The position numbers and the translations under genes are program-made. A stretch of DNA of 64,000 nt from Streptomyces sp. R28 (GTDB lineage: Bacteria; Actinomycetota; Actinomycetes; Streptomycetales; Streptomycetaceae), in contig NZ_CP163439.1 in NCBI RefSeq assembly GCF_041052385.1, positions 3,337,001 to 3,401,000 on the forward strand. Direction: 5' to 3'. A model generated the notes under the pieces. That model did no database searches. It saw only the letters and a list, made by a program, of their open reading frames with translations, and was not told where the DNA came from. Positions 7,741 through 15,550 of the stretch are shown here, one piece after another (within the stretch, counting starts at the first letter, position 1; each line of letters starts with the position of its first letter).

Positions 7741-9774
7741 ATGATGCCGCTGGAGGAAGCCCGGGACGAGTTGAAGCACCTGCTGGCCCGTTGTGAGCAG
7801 TGGCTGCGCACGGTTGACGAGGTGTCGGAACTGCTTCCCGACGCCCTCGACCTGCAGAGGGACGTCGAACGCATGGAGGCCCTGCGCACCCGGGCCCTGT
7901 CGACCATGCTCAAGGTGGCGCTGCTGGGACGGCAGTCCTCCGGCAAGAGCTTCCTGATCAGCGGCCTCCAAGGCGGCCTGGAATACCTCCCGTTCATCGA
8001 CGAGGACGGCGAGCCGTCGGACGAGTACCGCGGCATCCTCCCGTCGTCGGCGAGCCCGACCACCGCCTGCCCCTCGACGGTCATCCCGGTGGGAGACGAT
8101 CCCTCGGTCGACGCCGGCGGCCGGGGGCTGCTGCGGGTCAAGTTCAAGGGGAAGCCCGACTGGGTGGAGATCGGCACAGATCTGCACCGCGCCGAAGTCG
8201 CCGCCTACGCGGCGGACGACGGCAACAAGACCGACCGCCGCTCGGAGCACGTCAACGAGCATGTCGAGCGGATCGAGTTGCTCATCTCGAAGGCCCGCCT
8301 GCCGATCAAGCTCTTCGACCTGCCCGGCTCGGAGTCCGAGGACGAGGAGCGCGACGAGATCATGTACGAGGCCTGGAAGGAGGCCGACTGCTTCGTCTAC
8401 GTCAGCCAGGCCACCGAGGCCCTCACCGCCAACGAACTGCGCCTGATCCGGGATCTGTACGCCCACGCCGTACCGGCCAAGAAGCGGGTTCTGTGGGTCC
8501 TCTCCGGGATAGACCGGGCCGCGCAGCGCGAGCACGGCCAGGCGGCCTGGAAGGGCGTGCTGGCCAAGAACGACCAGTATCTGCAGGAGCGTTACCCCAG
8601 GTCCGAGGGCTTCATCGGGAGGGGCTTCCTGCCCGTCTCGGCGGCTTTGGAGGCCAAGGCCGAGCACGAGGAGGCCAACGGCAGGGACGGAAGCACGCTC
8701 AGACGGCGCAGCCGCATGGGCGATCTGCGCGAACGCCTCCAGGAGCTGCTCGAGTCCGGTGCCGGGCACAAGCATCTGAAGCTGATCGGGGACGAGGCGG
8801 GCTGGGTCGTCCGGGACCGGCGGCGCACCCTCGCCGACCTGCTCGACGCCCACCGTATGACCGTGGACAAGCTGGAGGTGGAGCGCGATCTCCTGCGCGC
8901 ACAACTGGAGGGCATGGACGCCTCCCTCGCGCGGATGCGGGCGGAGCTGAACGACGAACTCGACCGCAGGATCCGCAAGGCCCAACGGCCGTTCGGCGGC
9001 CTGTCGGACGAACTGCACCGAGGCCTGGACGCGTTGATCGACGCCGGCAACCTGAGCGCCGAGCACGTCAACGAGGTCGGCGTCCGTCATGTCCAGATCT
9101 TCAACGAGTGGATGACGGCGCCCCAAGGACCCGGCACGCTCTGGGAGCACGAACGCGCGGCACTCGACGAAAGTGCCCGGCTGTTCCTGGGGTCGGAGTT
9201 CGGTGAGGAGACCGGGTCCCAGCTGGTCGGACCCGAGCCGCTCGACCTCGACGCCATCTCGCTGCAGTCGGACGGGGACAACCCCTGGCGGGCGTACGGC
9301 ATGTTCCAGGCGGCAGCGAACACCCTCGGCGTCGCCAGCCCTCTCGCCGGCGGTGCGGTCTGGCTGACGACCAGCCTGAGTCTCGCCACGATCGCCGTCC
9401 CGGTGGGAGCGGCCATCCTCGCCGCCATCGGCATCGCCAGGATCACGGACGTCCTCAAGGAGCGGGAGTCCAAGATCCAGCAGGCCCGTCAGGAGCGCAA
9501 GGAGATGATCGACGAACAGACGAAGGAGGCCCGCGCCGGCTTCGAGGAGATGGTGCGCAACGACGGCCGGCGCGTGATCGACGCGGCCGAGGAGTACCAC
9601 CACCGGCACAGGTCCCGCCTGCGCGCGACGCTGGAGGAGATCGTGCAGCGCATCAACGCGGACGACACCGCACGAAGTCGCGAGATCGTCGCCCGTCTGA
9701 CGCCGGTCGAGGAACGCGGCCAGGCCATCGCCACCGACATCCAGGACCTGCTCGACCGCAACAGAACGGACTGA
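7741..9774 (+). CDS. Dynamin-like GTPase
   Basis: A 677-residue large GTPase. The G1/P-loop GRQSSGKS is at residues 63-70, a G2-like SPTTACPSTV follows, G3 DLPG is at 193-196, and a divergent G4 candidate (LSGIDRA, about 254-260) replaces TKxD. Long helical, charged regions follow (about 340-500 and 565-670), and a hydrophobic hairpin near residues 527-560 could insert into membrane. This is the layout of bacterial dynamin-like proteins that bind and remodel membranes. Streptomyces DynA/DynB occur as a neighbouring pair linked to sporulation division, whereas this one stands alone and divergent from the arabinanase operon, so its role is open (membrane repair and anti-phage defence are possibilities). 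The start is ATG-ATG at 7741/7744. Confidence 0.8.
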   Translation: MMPLEEARDELKHLLARCEQWLRTVDEVSELLPDALDLQRDVERMEALRTRALSTMLKVALLGRQSSGKSFLISGLQGGLEYLPFIDEDGEPSDEYRGILPSSASPTTACPSTVIPVGDDPSVDAGGRGLLRVKFKGKPDWVEIGTDLHRAEVAAYAADDGNKTDRRSEHVNEHVERIELLISKARLPIKLFDLPGSESEDEERDEIMYEAWKEADCFVYVSQATEALTANELRLIRDLYAHAVPAKKRVLWVLSGIDRAAQREHGQAAWKGVLAKNDQYLQERYPRSEGFIGRGFLPVSAALEAKAEHEEANGRDGSTLRRRSRMGDLRERLQELLESGAGHKHLKLIGDEAGWVVRDRRRTLADLLDAHRMTVDKLEVERDLLRAQLEGMDASLARMRAELNDELDRRIRKAQRPFGGLSDELHRGLDALIDAGNLSAEHVNEVGVRHVQIFNEWMTAPQGPGTLWEHERAALDESARLFLGSEFGEETGSQLVGPEPLDLDAISLQSDGDNPWRAYGMFQAAANTLGVASPLAGGAVWLTTSLSLATIAVPVGAAILAAIGIARITDVLKERESKIQQARQERKEMIDEQTKEARAGFEEMVRNDGRRVIDAAEEYHHRHRSRLRATLEEIVQRINADDTARSREIVARLTPVEERGQAIATDIQDLLDRNRTD

Positions 9775-9954
9775 CGCTCACGGCCCGGACGGTCTGGGCG
9801 ATACCAGGATGCGTGTGCGGGCTCTCTCCGCCGAAGCCACCTGCCCCCGCACCATCCACGTACGCGATTCCAAGGCCCCAAAAGAGCGTCAGCCGGGGCT
9901 TTCCGCGGAAGTCTGGGCGGCGTTCGTCTCTTATTGCAGGAAAGGTTGGGCATT

Positions 9955-9985
9955 CGGGCCCCGGAATCAAATGATCCAGGGCCCG
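9955..9985 (-). terminator. Hairpin downstream of the RiPP-like peptide gene
   Basis: CGGGCCC (9955-9961) and GGGCCCG (9979-9985) form a 7-bp stem that can be extended inward by GGA/TCC. It lies 14 bp past the peptide stop codon and 180 bp past the GTPase gene. There is no clear T-run, so it is a factor-independent terminator candidate only. Confidence 0.5.
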
Positions 9986-9999
9986 TTGCACATGTTTCG

Positions 10000-10227
10000 T
10001 CAGTGAGCGGCAGCGTGCGCGTGCAGGCCCAGCGCGACGCCCTCGGGCGAGACCGCCGCGAAGACATCGGCGCAGGCGACGGCGGACACGGACTCGGAGA
10101 GACCGGCGATGCCACCGGAGAGGGTGCCCGCGAGACCGGCGGAGGCGCCGCCCGCCTGGCCACCGGAGATGTCGTCCAGGACGGAGTCGGCGATCTCAGC
10201 CGTTTCAACCTGAGAGGTGAAGCTCAT
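10000..10227 (-). CDS. Small RiPP-precursor-like peptide with GG-type leader
   Basis: The 75-residue product begins with an acidic leader-like segment (VETAEIADSVLDDISGG, residues 7-23) that ends in a double glycine, followed by a Gly/Ala/Ser-rich core with one Cys and a histidine-containing C-terminus (LHAHAAAH). Acidic amphipathic leaders ending in GG are characteristic of ribosomally made peptides that are modified and exported by a C39-type peptidase transporter. AAGGGA lies about 11 nt before the ATG at 10227. No lanthionine synthetase, radical SAM enzyme or peptidase transporter is within the window, so it would be an orphan precursor. It could also be a non-modified bacteriocin-like or structural peptide. 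I do not recognise a specific family. Confidence 0.6.
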   Translation of the reverse strand: MSFTSQVETAEIADSVLDDISGGQAGGASAGLAGTLSGGIAGLSESVSAVACADVFAAVSPEGVALGLHAHAAAH

Positions 10228-10681
10228 AACCAGCGGTTCCCTTCGAGTGAACATAACGCAAACCACGGCGGTGGCCACCCGATTCACGGGCCGGGAAAAT
10301 CCATTCCCGACGCCTCCAGCCGTGCGCAGGATCAAAGCACGCCGAAGGGAAGACGGCCAGCCGATCCGTGACGGTGCACCACGCATTCCGGAGAACGGCT
10401 TCACCGCTATGACCGTCGGGTCACCGAATACGCCAACTTCTTCACGAGACCTGCCGCCTTACTGCGTACGTGACTGTTGCGACCCGGTTTCCAAGGCGGA
10501 CACTTCGGCGACAAGGCGGCGCGCGGCGAGAGGGGCGTGCTGGATGGTCGGGCCCGGCATGAACTCCTGGTGCGCTGGTGTGGACGTTTGCCGGAGGTTC
10601 GCGCCCACCGCCTGGTACACCGCACCTTGATGGCACCGCAGCCGGTCACCGAAGGCTTCCGCTCCCTCGATGCCGGCCCGC
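10228..10681. other. 454-bp stretch without a confident gene
   Basis: Between the lipoprotein gene and the peptide gene. It has less codon bias than the surrounding genes. The leftward promoter of the peptide gene should lie in 10230-10330, but no clear hexamer pair stands out. One weak small reading frame (10459-10620, minus) is listed separately. Confidence 0.5.
10459..10620 (-). CDS. Possible small protein or gene remnant, 53 aa
   Basis: A GTG at 10620 with AAGG a few bases upstream opens a 53-codon frame ending TAA. The frame continues open upstream into the 3' end of the lipoprotein gene without a start. Its composition (QAVGANLRQT, PGPTIQHAPLAARRLVAEVSALETG) is protein-like, but third-position GC is only moderately raised. 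It may be the tail of a decayed gene. I do not recognise it. Confidence 0.25.
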   Translation of the reverse strand: MYQAVGANLRQTSTPAHQEFMPGPTIQHAPLAARRLVAEVSALETGSQQSRTQ

Positions 10682-12097
10682 TCAGGCGGTGGGTGCCAGC
10701 GCGATCAGGATCGACTGGAAGTCGTAGTTACTGCCGCTCGCGGCCTGCAGGTAGGCGCCGCCGTACTGCGTGACCGCCGTCGGCGACTTCGGCTTGCCGT
10801 CGTACAGCGACATGTCCGAACCGTTCGTGGTGCTCGGGTCCTTGCTGTGCGAAGGCATCGAGGTCGCACTCGGCGTGCTGACGTCCTCGCCGGTCGCCGC
10901 GTCCATCAGCACCGGCTGGACCTCGGACTGGGCGTAGACGATGCCGTGGAACGCCGCGGTGACCGTCGGGACGAGCCGGCTCGCCGACTTGTCGGTGTAC
11001 CCCCAGGCCTTCTTGCCGGTGGTGTCGTCGAAGCCGATGATCTCCTTGCCGCCGGACGCGCCGGCCGTGCAGACCACGGCCTTGGCCTGATCACCCCAGC
11101 AGGTGACGGCGCTCACTTGCTCGTCCGCAACCTGCACCTTGGTCCGTACGACGGCGCCACTGGCGTAGTCGACCGAGTAGAGGACGTTGTTGTACTTGTC
11201 GTCGCCCTCGTACGAGTTGGAGGCGAGGTAGGCGTGCTTGGTACCGCTGCCCGCCGGGTTCACGTAGTCCTGCTTGGTCGGGGTCTGCTTGGTGATCTTG
11301 CCGGTCGTTCCATCGGCGATCACGATCGTGCCGTCGGCCGCACCCTCCTGGTTGCCGCCCTTCGCGCCGGCGACGACACCGTTCAGCACGCCCGCGGGGG
11401 TGACGAACGGGATGACGGTCGACTTCTGGGTCTTCGGGTCGGCATAGACGGTGAACACGTCGCCGCCCTTCTTGGCGGCCTCCTCGCCGTCGGCTCCGAC
11501 ACCGACGACGATCTGCCCGGTGGCGGCGTCGTACGCCTGGCTCACCACGTTGTCGCCGCCTTGGCCGGCGCCGAGGGCCTGGGTGAGGTCCGCGGTGACC
11601 TCGGCGACCTTCTTGCCGTCGGTCGCGTCGAGCCACTGGAACACCACCTGGCCCTTGGCCTTCTGGGTGCCGTTGCCCTTGTCGTTCTGCACGTAGGCGA
11701 CCGCCACGACGTCCTTGCCGTCCAACCGGACACCCATCGGTGCGGCCGCGTCCACCGTCTCGGTGGTGGTCGCCGCAACGGACGGGACGGTCCACGGCTC
11801 GCCCTGCGCGGCGATGTTGCGGCCGGTGACACCGGTGAGTCCCGTGACCAAGGACGTCTGGCCCACCATGCCGGCCTGGAGCGTGTACTGGCTGTCCTTC
11901 TCCGTGCGCTCGACCCCGAACGCCGACATCGTGACGAACGCCTTGGGCGGGTCGAAGGAGGCGACCGCCGGCGCCGACGCCGTGGCGCTGCCGCTGCTCT
12001 CGGATGTCGAGTCGGACTTGTCGTCGCTGGTGCCGCTGCAACCTGCTAGCAGAACGACGGCAGTGGCGACGCTGACAACGGAGATCGGACGCTGCAT
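10682..12097 (-). CDS. Putative lipoprotein with PQQ/beta-propeller-like repeats
   Basis: A 471-residue exported lipoprotein. The N-terminal signal ends in the lipobox LLAGC (Cys at about 20), followed by a Ser/Thr/Asp-rich linker. The rest is a mainly beta protein with recurring blocks of the form YDAATGQIVVGVG, IADGTTGKIT and FDDTTGKKAWGYTD, which resemble the blades of PQQ-like (WD-type) propellers that pack as D-x-x-T-G-K. No catalytic motif is recognisable. It would sit on the outer face of the membrane, and ligand or partner is unknown. It is divergent from the dioxygenase gene across a 205-bp intergenic region. Confidence 0.7.
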   Translation of the reverse strand: MQRPISVVSVATAVVLLAGCSGTSDDKSDSTSESSGSATASAPAVASFDPPKAFVTMSAFGVERTEKDSQYTLQAGMVGQTSLVTGLTGVTGRNIAAQGEPWTVPSVAATTTETVDAAAPMGVRLDGKDVVAVAYVQNDKGNGTQKAKGQVVFQWLDATDGKKVAEVTADLTQALGAGQGGDNVVSQAYDAATGQIVVGVGADGEEAAKKGGDVFTVYADPKTQKSTVIPFVTPAGVLNGVVAGAKGGNQEGAADGTIVIADGTTGKITKQTPTKQDYVNPAGSGTKHAYLASNSYEGDDKYNNVLYSVDYASGAVVRTKVQVADEQVSAVTCWGDQAKAVVCTAGASGGKEIIGFDDTTGKKAWGYTDKSASRLVPTVTAAFHGIVYAQSEVQPVLMDAATGEDVSTPSATSMPSHSKDPSTTNGSDMSLYDGKPKSPTAVTQYGGAYLQAASGSNYDFQSILIALAPTA

Positions 12098-12302
12098 CGT
12101 TGGTTACTCCCCCAGATGACCGACAGTGATCGACTGGAACGCTAGCAGTCGCACTCCTCCGGCTCAGGCGGTCGTCCACAGCCACCCGAAGGCTTCACAA
12201 TCGGGCGACCGGCAGGGGCATGACCGGCAACGAACTTGACGCATCGCCACTTTGCCCAACTGACAGCCCATCAACAGCCTTCCTCCCTACGGTGCCGTGT
12301 CC

Positions 12303-13070
12303 ATGACAGACACTTCGAAGGCAACCCCCACCGCGATCGGACGCCGCACCGTACTGATCGCCACCGGCGCCACGGCCGCCTCCCTGGCCGTCACCGCCGC
12401 CGCACCCGAAGCCCCCACAGTCGAGGCGGCCGACACGGCCCCCGTCGCCGCCGCGGCCGTCTGCACGCTCACGAAGGAGATGACCGAAGGCCCCTACTAC
12501 CTCGACGGACAGTACGTCCGCTCCGACATCACCGAGGGCAAGACCGGCTTCCCCCTCAAGCTGGCCCTCACCGTCGTCGACGACGACACCTGCGCGGTGA
12601 TCCCCAACGCCCTCGTGGAGATCTGGCACGCGGACGCCCTCGGCGAGTACTCCGGCTTCGTCGGCAACAACGGCCACAACGAACCCGACAGCGGCACCTT
12701 CCTGCGCGGCGGTGTCCTCACCAACTCCAACGGCGTCGCCAACATCACCACGGTCTACCCGGGTTGGTACCGCGGCCGCTGTGTGCACATCCACATCAAG
12801 GTGCACACGAACGTCACCCTGACCTCCGACGGCTCCTTCACCGGCGGTCAGGAACTCCACACCGGCCAGCTGTTCTTCGCCGAGACGATCACCGCGAGAG
12901 TCGGCGCGCTGTCGCCGTACTCCGCCAACACCGTCACCCGCACCACCCTCGCCCAGGACTCCATCTACGACGACGGAGGCGCCGCGTCCGGGCTCCTGAC
13001 CCTGACCGCGCTGGGCAGCACACCCGCCGCCGGCTACGCGGGGACACTCACCCTGGGAGTGGAGAGCTGA
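12303..13070 (+). CDS. Secreted intradiol ring-cleavage dioxygenase-like protein
   Basis: A 255-residue Fe(III) dioxygenase-type protein. A twin-arginine-like signal (GRR at 13-15, then a long Ala-rich hydrophobic stretch) precedes the catalytic domain. The expected iron ligands are present: Tyr in TEGPYYLD (65/66), Tyr156 in YPGWYRGR, and His162 and His164 in VHIHIKV. The family opens catechol-type rings between the hydroxyls, and exported versions are thought to act on aromatic or lignin-derived compounds. No other aromatic pathway gene is adjacent. The start is ambiguous between GTG 12297 and ATG 12303; neither has a clear ribosome-binding site. A partial relative lies at 14010-14479. Confidence 0.85.
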   Translation: MTDTSKATPTAIGRRTVLIATGATAASLAVTAAAPEAPTVEAADTAPVAAAAVCTLTKEMTEGPYYLDGQYVRSDITEGKTGFPLKLALTVVDDDTCAVIPNALVEIWHADALGEYSGFVGNNGHNEPDSGTFLRGGVLTNSNGVANITTVYPGWYRGRCVHIHIKVHTNVTLTSDGSFTGGQELHTGQLFFAETITARVGALSPYSANTVTRTTLAQDSIYDDGGAASGLLTLTALGSTPAAGYAGTLTLGVES

Positions 13071-13084
13071 TCCGAGCGAACGAG

Positions 13085-13127
13085 CGTCAGGCCGTGCCCG
13101 GCTTCTCACACCGGGCACGGCCTGACG
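13085..13127. terminator. Perfect 17-bp stem-loop between convergent genes
   Basis: A 17-bp arm (CGTCAGGCCGTGCCCGG, 13085-13101) and its exact complement at 13111-13127 enclose a 9-base loop. It lies between the convergent dioxygenase and DUF4360 genes and is a strong bidirectional terminator candidate. Confidence 0.85.
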
Positions 13128-13152
13128 TCCACGCAGTGCCGCTCGTACGGGC

Positions 13153-13812
13153 CTACTTACCCGGACACTCCTTCCACGCCAGGTGGTACACCGTGCTGAT
13201 GTCCCCGTCCGTCGAGTCCATCGTCATGAAGCTGACCTTGTCCGGCGAGGACGTGCCGGCGTTGACCCTCAGCTCGGTGTTGATGTTGAAGTTGCGCTGA
13301 ACTCCACAGGGCGCCCAGACCAGTTGGGCCCAGTCGGTGCTGTCGGTGGCCTGCCAGCTGTCGTTCAGGGGGCCGCGGTAGGAGTGGTTGCGGAACTGCG
13401 TGTTCGGGGAGCCCTGGAAGTAGTACGAGGCTCTCTGGACGGCGCTCGCACCGGACTGGAGGGCGGCGAAGCCGCGGTAGTCGGCGCTGGCGATGGCGTA
13501 GGTGAAGCCCTGCGGGACGTGCACGACCAGGTTGAGCTGGCAGTTCTTGCGGAACGCCGTGGGGTCGGAGTTGCCGCCGACCTGGGCGAGGTAGTCGCTG
13601 TACGTCACGGTGAAGGCGGTGTTGTCCTCCGAGACGGCCACGGCGGTGGTGCCCTGCGGGCAACCTGAGCCGTTCACCGTGGCGACCTTGATGACGATCT
13701 TGTCCGGCGGCGGGTCTTCGAACGCGGGGGCCGCCTGCGCGGGCAACGCCATGGTGAGCAGGGCGGCGAGCGCGCCTCCGCTCAGCAGGTATCGCAGGAG
13801 TCCACGTGCCAT
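13153..13812 (-). CDS. Secreted DUF4360-type protein
   Basis: A 219-residue exported protein. Residues 1-27 are a signal peptide (LSGGALAALLTMALPAQAA). The mature part starts PPPDKIVIKVATVNGSGCPQGT and contains the SEDNTAFTVTYSDYLAQVG, KNCQLNL and ADYRGFA blocks typical of DUF4360, a family of unknown function found in secreted actinobacterial and fungal proteins. Cysteine pairs in GSGCPQ and RKNCQL suggest a disulfide. The ATG at 13812 is preceded by AAGGAG. It sits between the intact and the broken dioxygenase copies and on the opposite strand from both. Confidence 0.8.
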   Translation of the reverse strand: MARGLLRYLLSGGALAALLTMALPAQAAPAFEDPPPDKIVIKVATVNGSGCPQGTTAVAVSEDNTAFTVTYSDYLAQVGGNSDPTAFRKNCQLNLVVHVPQGFTYAIASADYRGFAALQSGASAVQRASYYFQGSPNTQFRNHSYRGPLNDSWQATDSTDWAQLVWAPCGVQRNFNINTELRVNAGTSSPDKVSFMTMDSTDGDISTVYHLAWKECPGK

Positions 13813-14009
13813 GGAGCTCTCCTTGGGGTTGGGGGGTGGCTGCGCCCCCGACCCGTGAAGCCCTGCTGGATCTTTGAAGAAACGGTGAGGTTTCTGTGAA
13901 GGCCGGAGGCGTTGGAATCGTAGGGAGCCCCATGAGGTGCGGCCAGGGTGAACTCCAGCCATTTACAGCGGAGTTGAGGGATCCATCCCCAGGTCATTCA
14001 CAGCCGCAC

Positions 14010-14479
14010 ATCAAGCCTCGAGAGCGAGACGTCGGCCACCGCCGCGACGGAGGCCTCCACCTCCGCCACCACCTCCGCGGGCGCACCAGGAGGAGGACAA
14101 CGGCACCTTCCTGCGCGGCGGACGGATGACCGACGACAGCGGCCGGTGCACCATCACGTCCATCTGGCCGGGGCACTACGTCTCGCGCGCGGCGCACGTC
14201 CATATGCGGGTGCACACGGATGTGACGCTCACCGACGACTCGTACACAGGCGGCGAGATCGTTCACACCGGGCAGCTCTTCTTCGACCCGGACATCAACG
14301 CGGAGATCCAGGCGACCTCGCCGTATGCGGGAAACACCACGCGCGAGACCCCGCTGGAGGACGGCGGCAGCTACGACGACGGCGGGGCGTCCTCCGGCCT
14401 GCTGACCCTGACGGCGCTCGGTGACAGCGTGGCGGACGGCTACAAGGCGACCTTGACAGTAGGCGTCAGCACCGTCTGA
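14010..14479 (+). pseudogene. 5'-truncated intradiol dioxygenase remnant
   Basis: From about 14087 the reading frame gives QEEDNGTFLRGG, matching GTFLRGG of the intact dioxygenase, then YVSRAAHVHMRVHTDVTL with the second Tyr and two His, and it stays similar through SYDDGGASSGLLTLTALG to the stop at 14479. The N-terminal half with the first Tyr ligand and the export signal is missing. Upstream, an Ala/Ser/Thr-rich stretch reads in another frame up to the GGAGGAGGA run near 14088, suggesting a frameshift in addition to truncation. The longest start-to-stop frame is 14126-14479 (117 aa). It is unlikely to be an active enzyme. Confidence 0.75.
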
Positions 14480-14490
14480 TACCCGATCGG

Positions 14491-15405
14491 TCAGGTGCTG
14501 ACGGGCTGCCGCTCCTCGGCGGGCTCGATCCCGGCCGCCTTCCCCTCCTTCAGGTGGGCGCGGATCGAGTACGCCAGGGCGGCGGCCCACACCGCGTACA
14601 GGGCGACGTACACCGCCACGGCCGTCGCCCCGGTCACCGCGAGCCAGTCGCTGCCCAGCAGCGTGCGGACGTTGGTGACGAGGATGACGCCGCCCACCGC
14701 CGAGCCCAGCACCCGCGGCGGCAGGACGCGCACCAGCCAGGCGGCGATCGGCGCGGCGACCAGGCCGCCGAGGAGGAAGGCGGCGACCCACACGAAGTCG
14801 ATGCCCTGCGAGCCCAGCGAGAGCAGGAAGCCGAGGCTCGCGGCGACCGCGACCAGGAACTCGCTGGTGTCGATCGAGCCGATGACCTTGCGCGGCTCCA
14901 TCCGCCCGGAGGCGAGCAGGGCGGGGGTCCCGACCGGCCCCCAGCCGCCCCCGCCGGTCGCGTCCAGGAAGCCGGCGACCAGACCGAGCGGGGTGAGGAA
15001 GCGGCGCCGCAGAGGCAGGCCGACCCGGTCCTTGGGCAGGCCGCGGAAGGTGAAGCGGGACATGACGTACACGCCGAGGCCCAACAGGATCAGGGACATC
15101 AGCGGTGCGGCGATCTCGGTCGACAGCTTCGACAGGACGGTCGCGCCGAGGAACGAACCGGCCGCGCCCGGCACGCCGATCTTCCCCACGACCTTCCAGT
15201 CGACGTTCCCGAAGCGCCAGTGCGAGGCGCCGGACATCAGCGTCGTACCGATCTCGGCGAGGTGGACCGTGGCCGAGGCGGCGGCCGGGTTGGTGCCCAT
15301 GGCCAGCAGCAGGGTGGTCGACGTCACGCCGTAGGCCATGCCGAGGCTGCCGTCCACCAGCTGGGCTCCGAGGCCCGCGAGGGCGAGCAGTATCAGCGTG
15401 CGCAT
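14491..15405 (-). CDS. TauE/SafE-family membrane exporter
   Basis: A 304-residue inner-membrane protein with about eight hydrophobic segments in two halves and the TauE/SafE patterns DGSLGMAYG near residue 18 and FLDATGGGGWGPVGTPAL in the second half. The family exports or imports sulfite, sulfoacetate or related organosulfur anions. The ATG at 15405 opens at MRTLILLALAGLG. The gene is separate from the upstream arabinofuranosidase operon (145-bp gap containing a palindrome and two direct repeats). No sulfur metabolism gene is adjacent, so the substrate is inferred from the family only. Confidence 0.85.
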   Translation of the reverse strand: MRTLILLALAGLGAQLVDGSLGMAYGVTSTTLLLAMGTNPAAASATVHLAEIGTTLMSGASHWRFGNVDWKVVGKIGVPGAAGSFLGATVLSKLSTEIAAPLMSLILLGLGVYVMSRFTFRGLPKDRVGLPLRRRFLTPLGLVAGFLDATGGGGWGPVGTPALLASGRMEPRKVIGSIDTSEFLVAVAASLGFLLSLGSQGIDFVWVAAFLLGGLVAAPIAAWLVRVLPPRVLGSAVGGVILVTNVRTLLGSDWLAVTGATAVAVYVALYAVWAAALAYSIRAHLKEGKAAGIEPAEERQPVST

Positions 15406-15432
15406 GCGGCCGGTCCCGTCTTTCCGAGGTTT

Positions 15433-15449
15433 CCTACCGGGTTGGTAGG
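15433..15449. promoter_or_regulatory. Palindrome upstream of the TauE-type gene
   Basis: CCTACC (15433-15438) and GGTAGG (15444-15449) form a 6-bp inverted repeat with a 5-bp spacer, centred about 36 bp before the start codon of the leftward exporter gene. It is a candidate operator; no regulator is identified. Confidence 0.45.
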
Positions 15450-15499
15450 GATGGACGGGACCAGACCCTAGGGCATCGAACTGAGGGCGAGCTGAGAGT

Positions 15500-15534
15500 G
15501 TCCGAGGTGTGGACACAACGTCCGAGGCGTGGAC
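15500..15534. repeat. Two 15-bp direct repeats, 20-bp period
   Basis: GTCCGAGGTGTGGAC (15500-15514) recurs as GTCCGAGGCGTGGAC (15520-15534). The 20-bp period puts both copies on nearly the same DNA face. They lie upstream of the TauE-type gene and just past the GH51 stop, so they are possible activator sites. Confidence 0.5.
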
Positions 15535-15550
15535 ATCGCCCAGTCGGACC

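Noticed and set aside
9809..10006. 65-codon plus-strand frame after the dynamin-like gene
   Set aside because: No RBS, no codon bias, and it spans the hairpin of the peptide gene's terminator.
10407..10649. 80-codon minus-strand frame in the gap before the lipoprotein gene
   Set aside because: Arg/Cys-rich, no RBS and no homology signal. The neighbouring frame 10459-10620 looks more protein-like, but it too is weak.
12195..13300. Long frames on both strands around the dioxygenase gene
   Set aside because: Only the frame 12303-13070 has motifs (TEGPYY, HIHIKV). The others are shadows in different frames.
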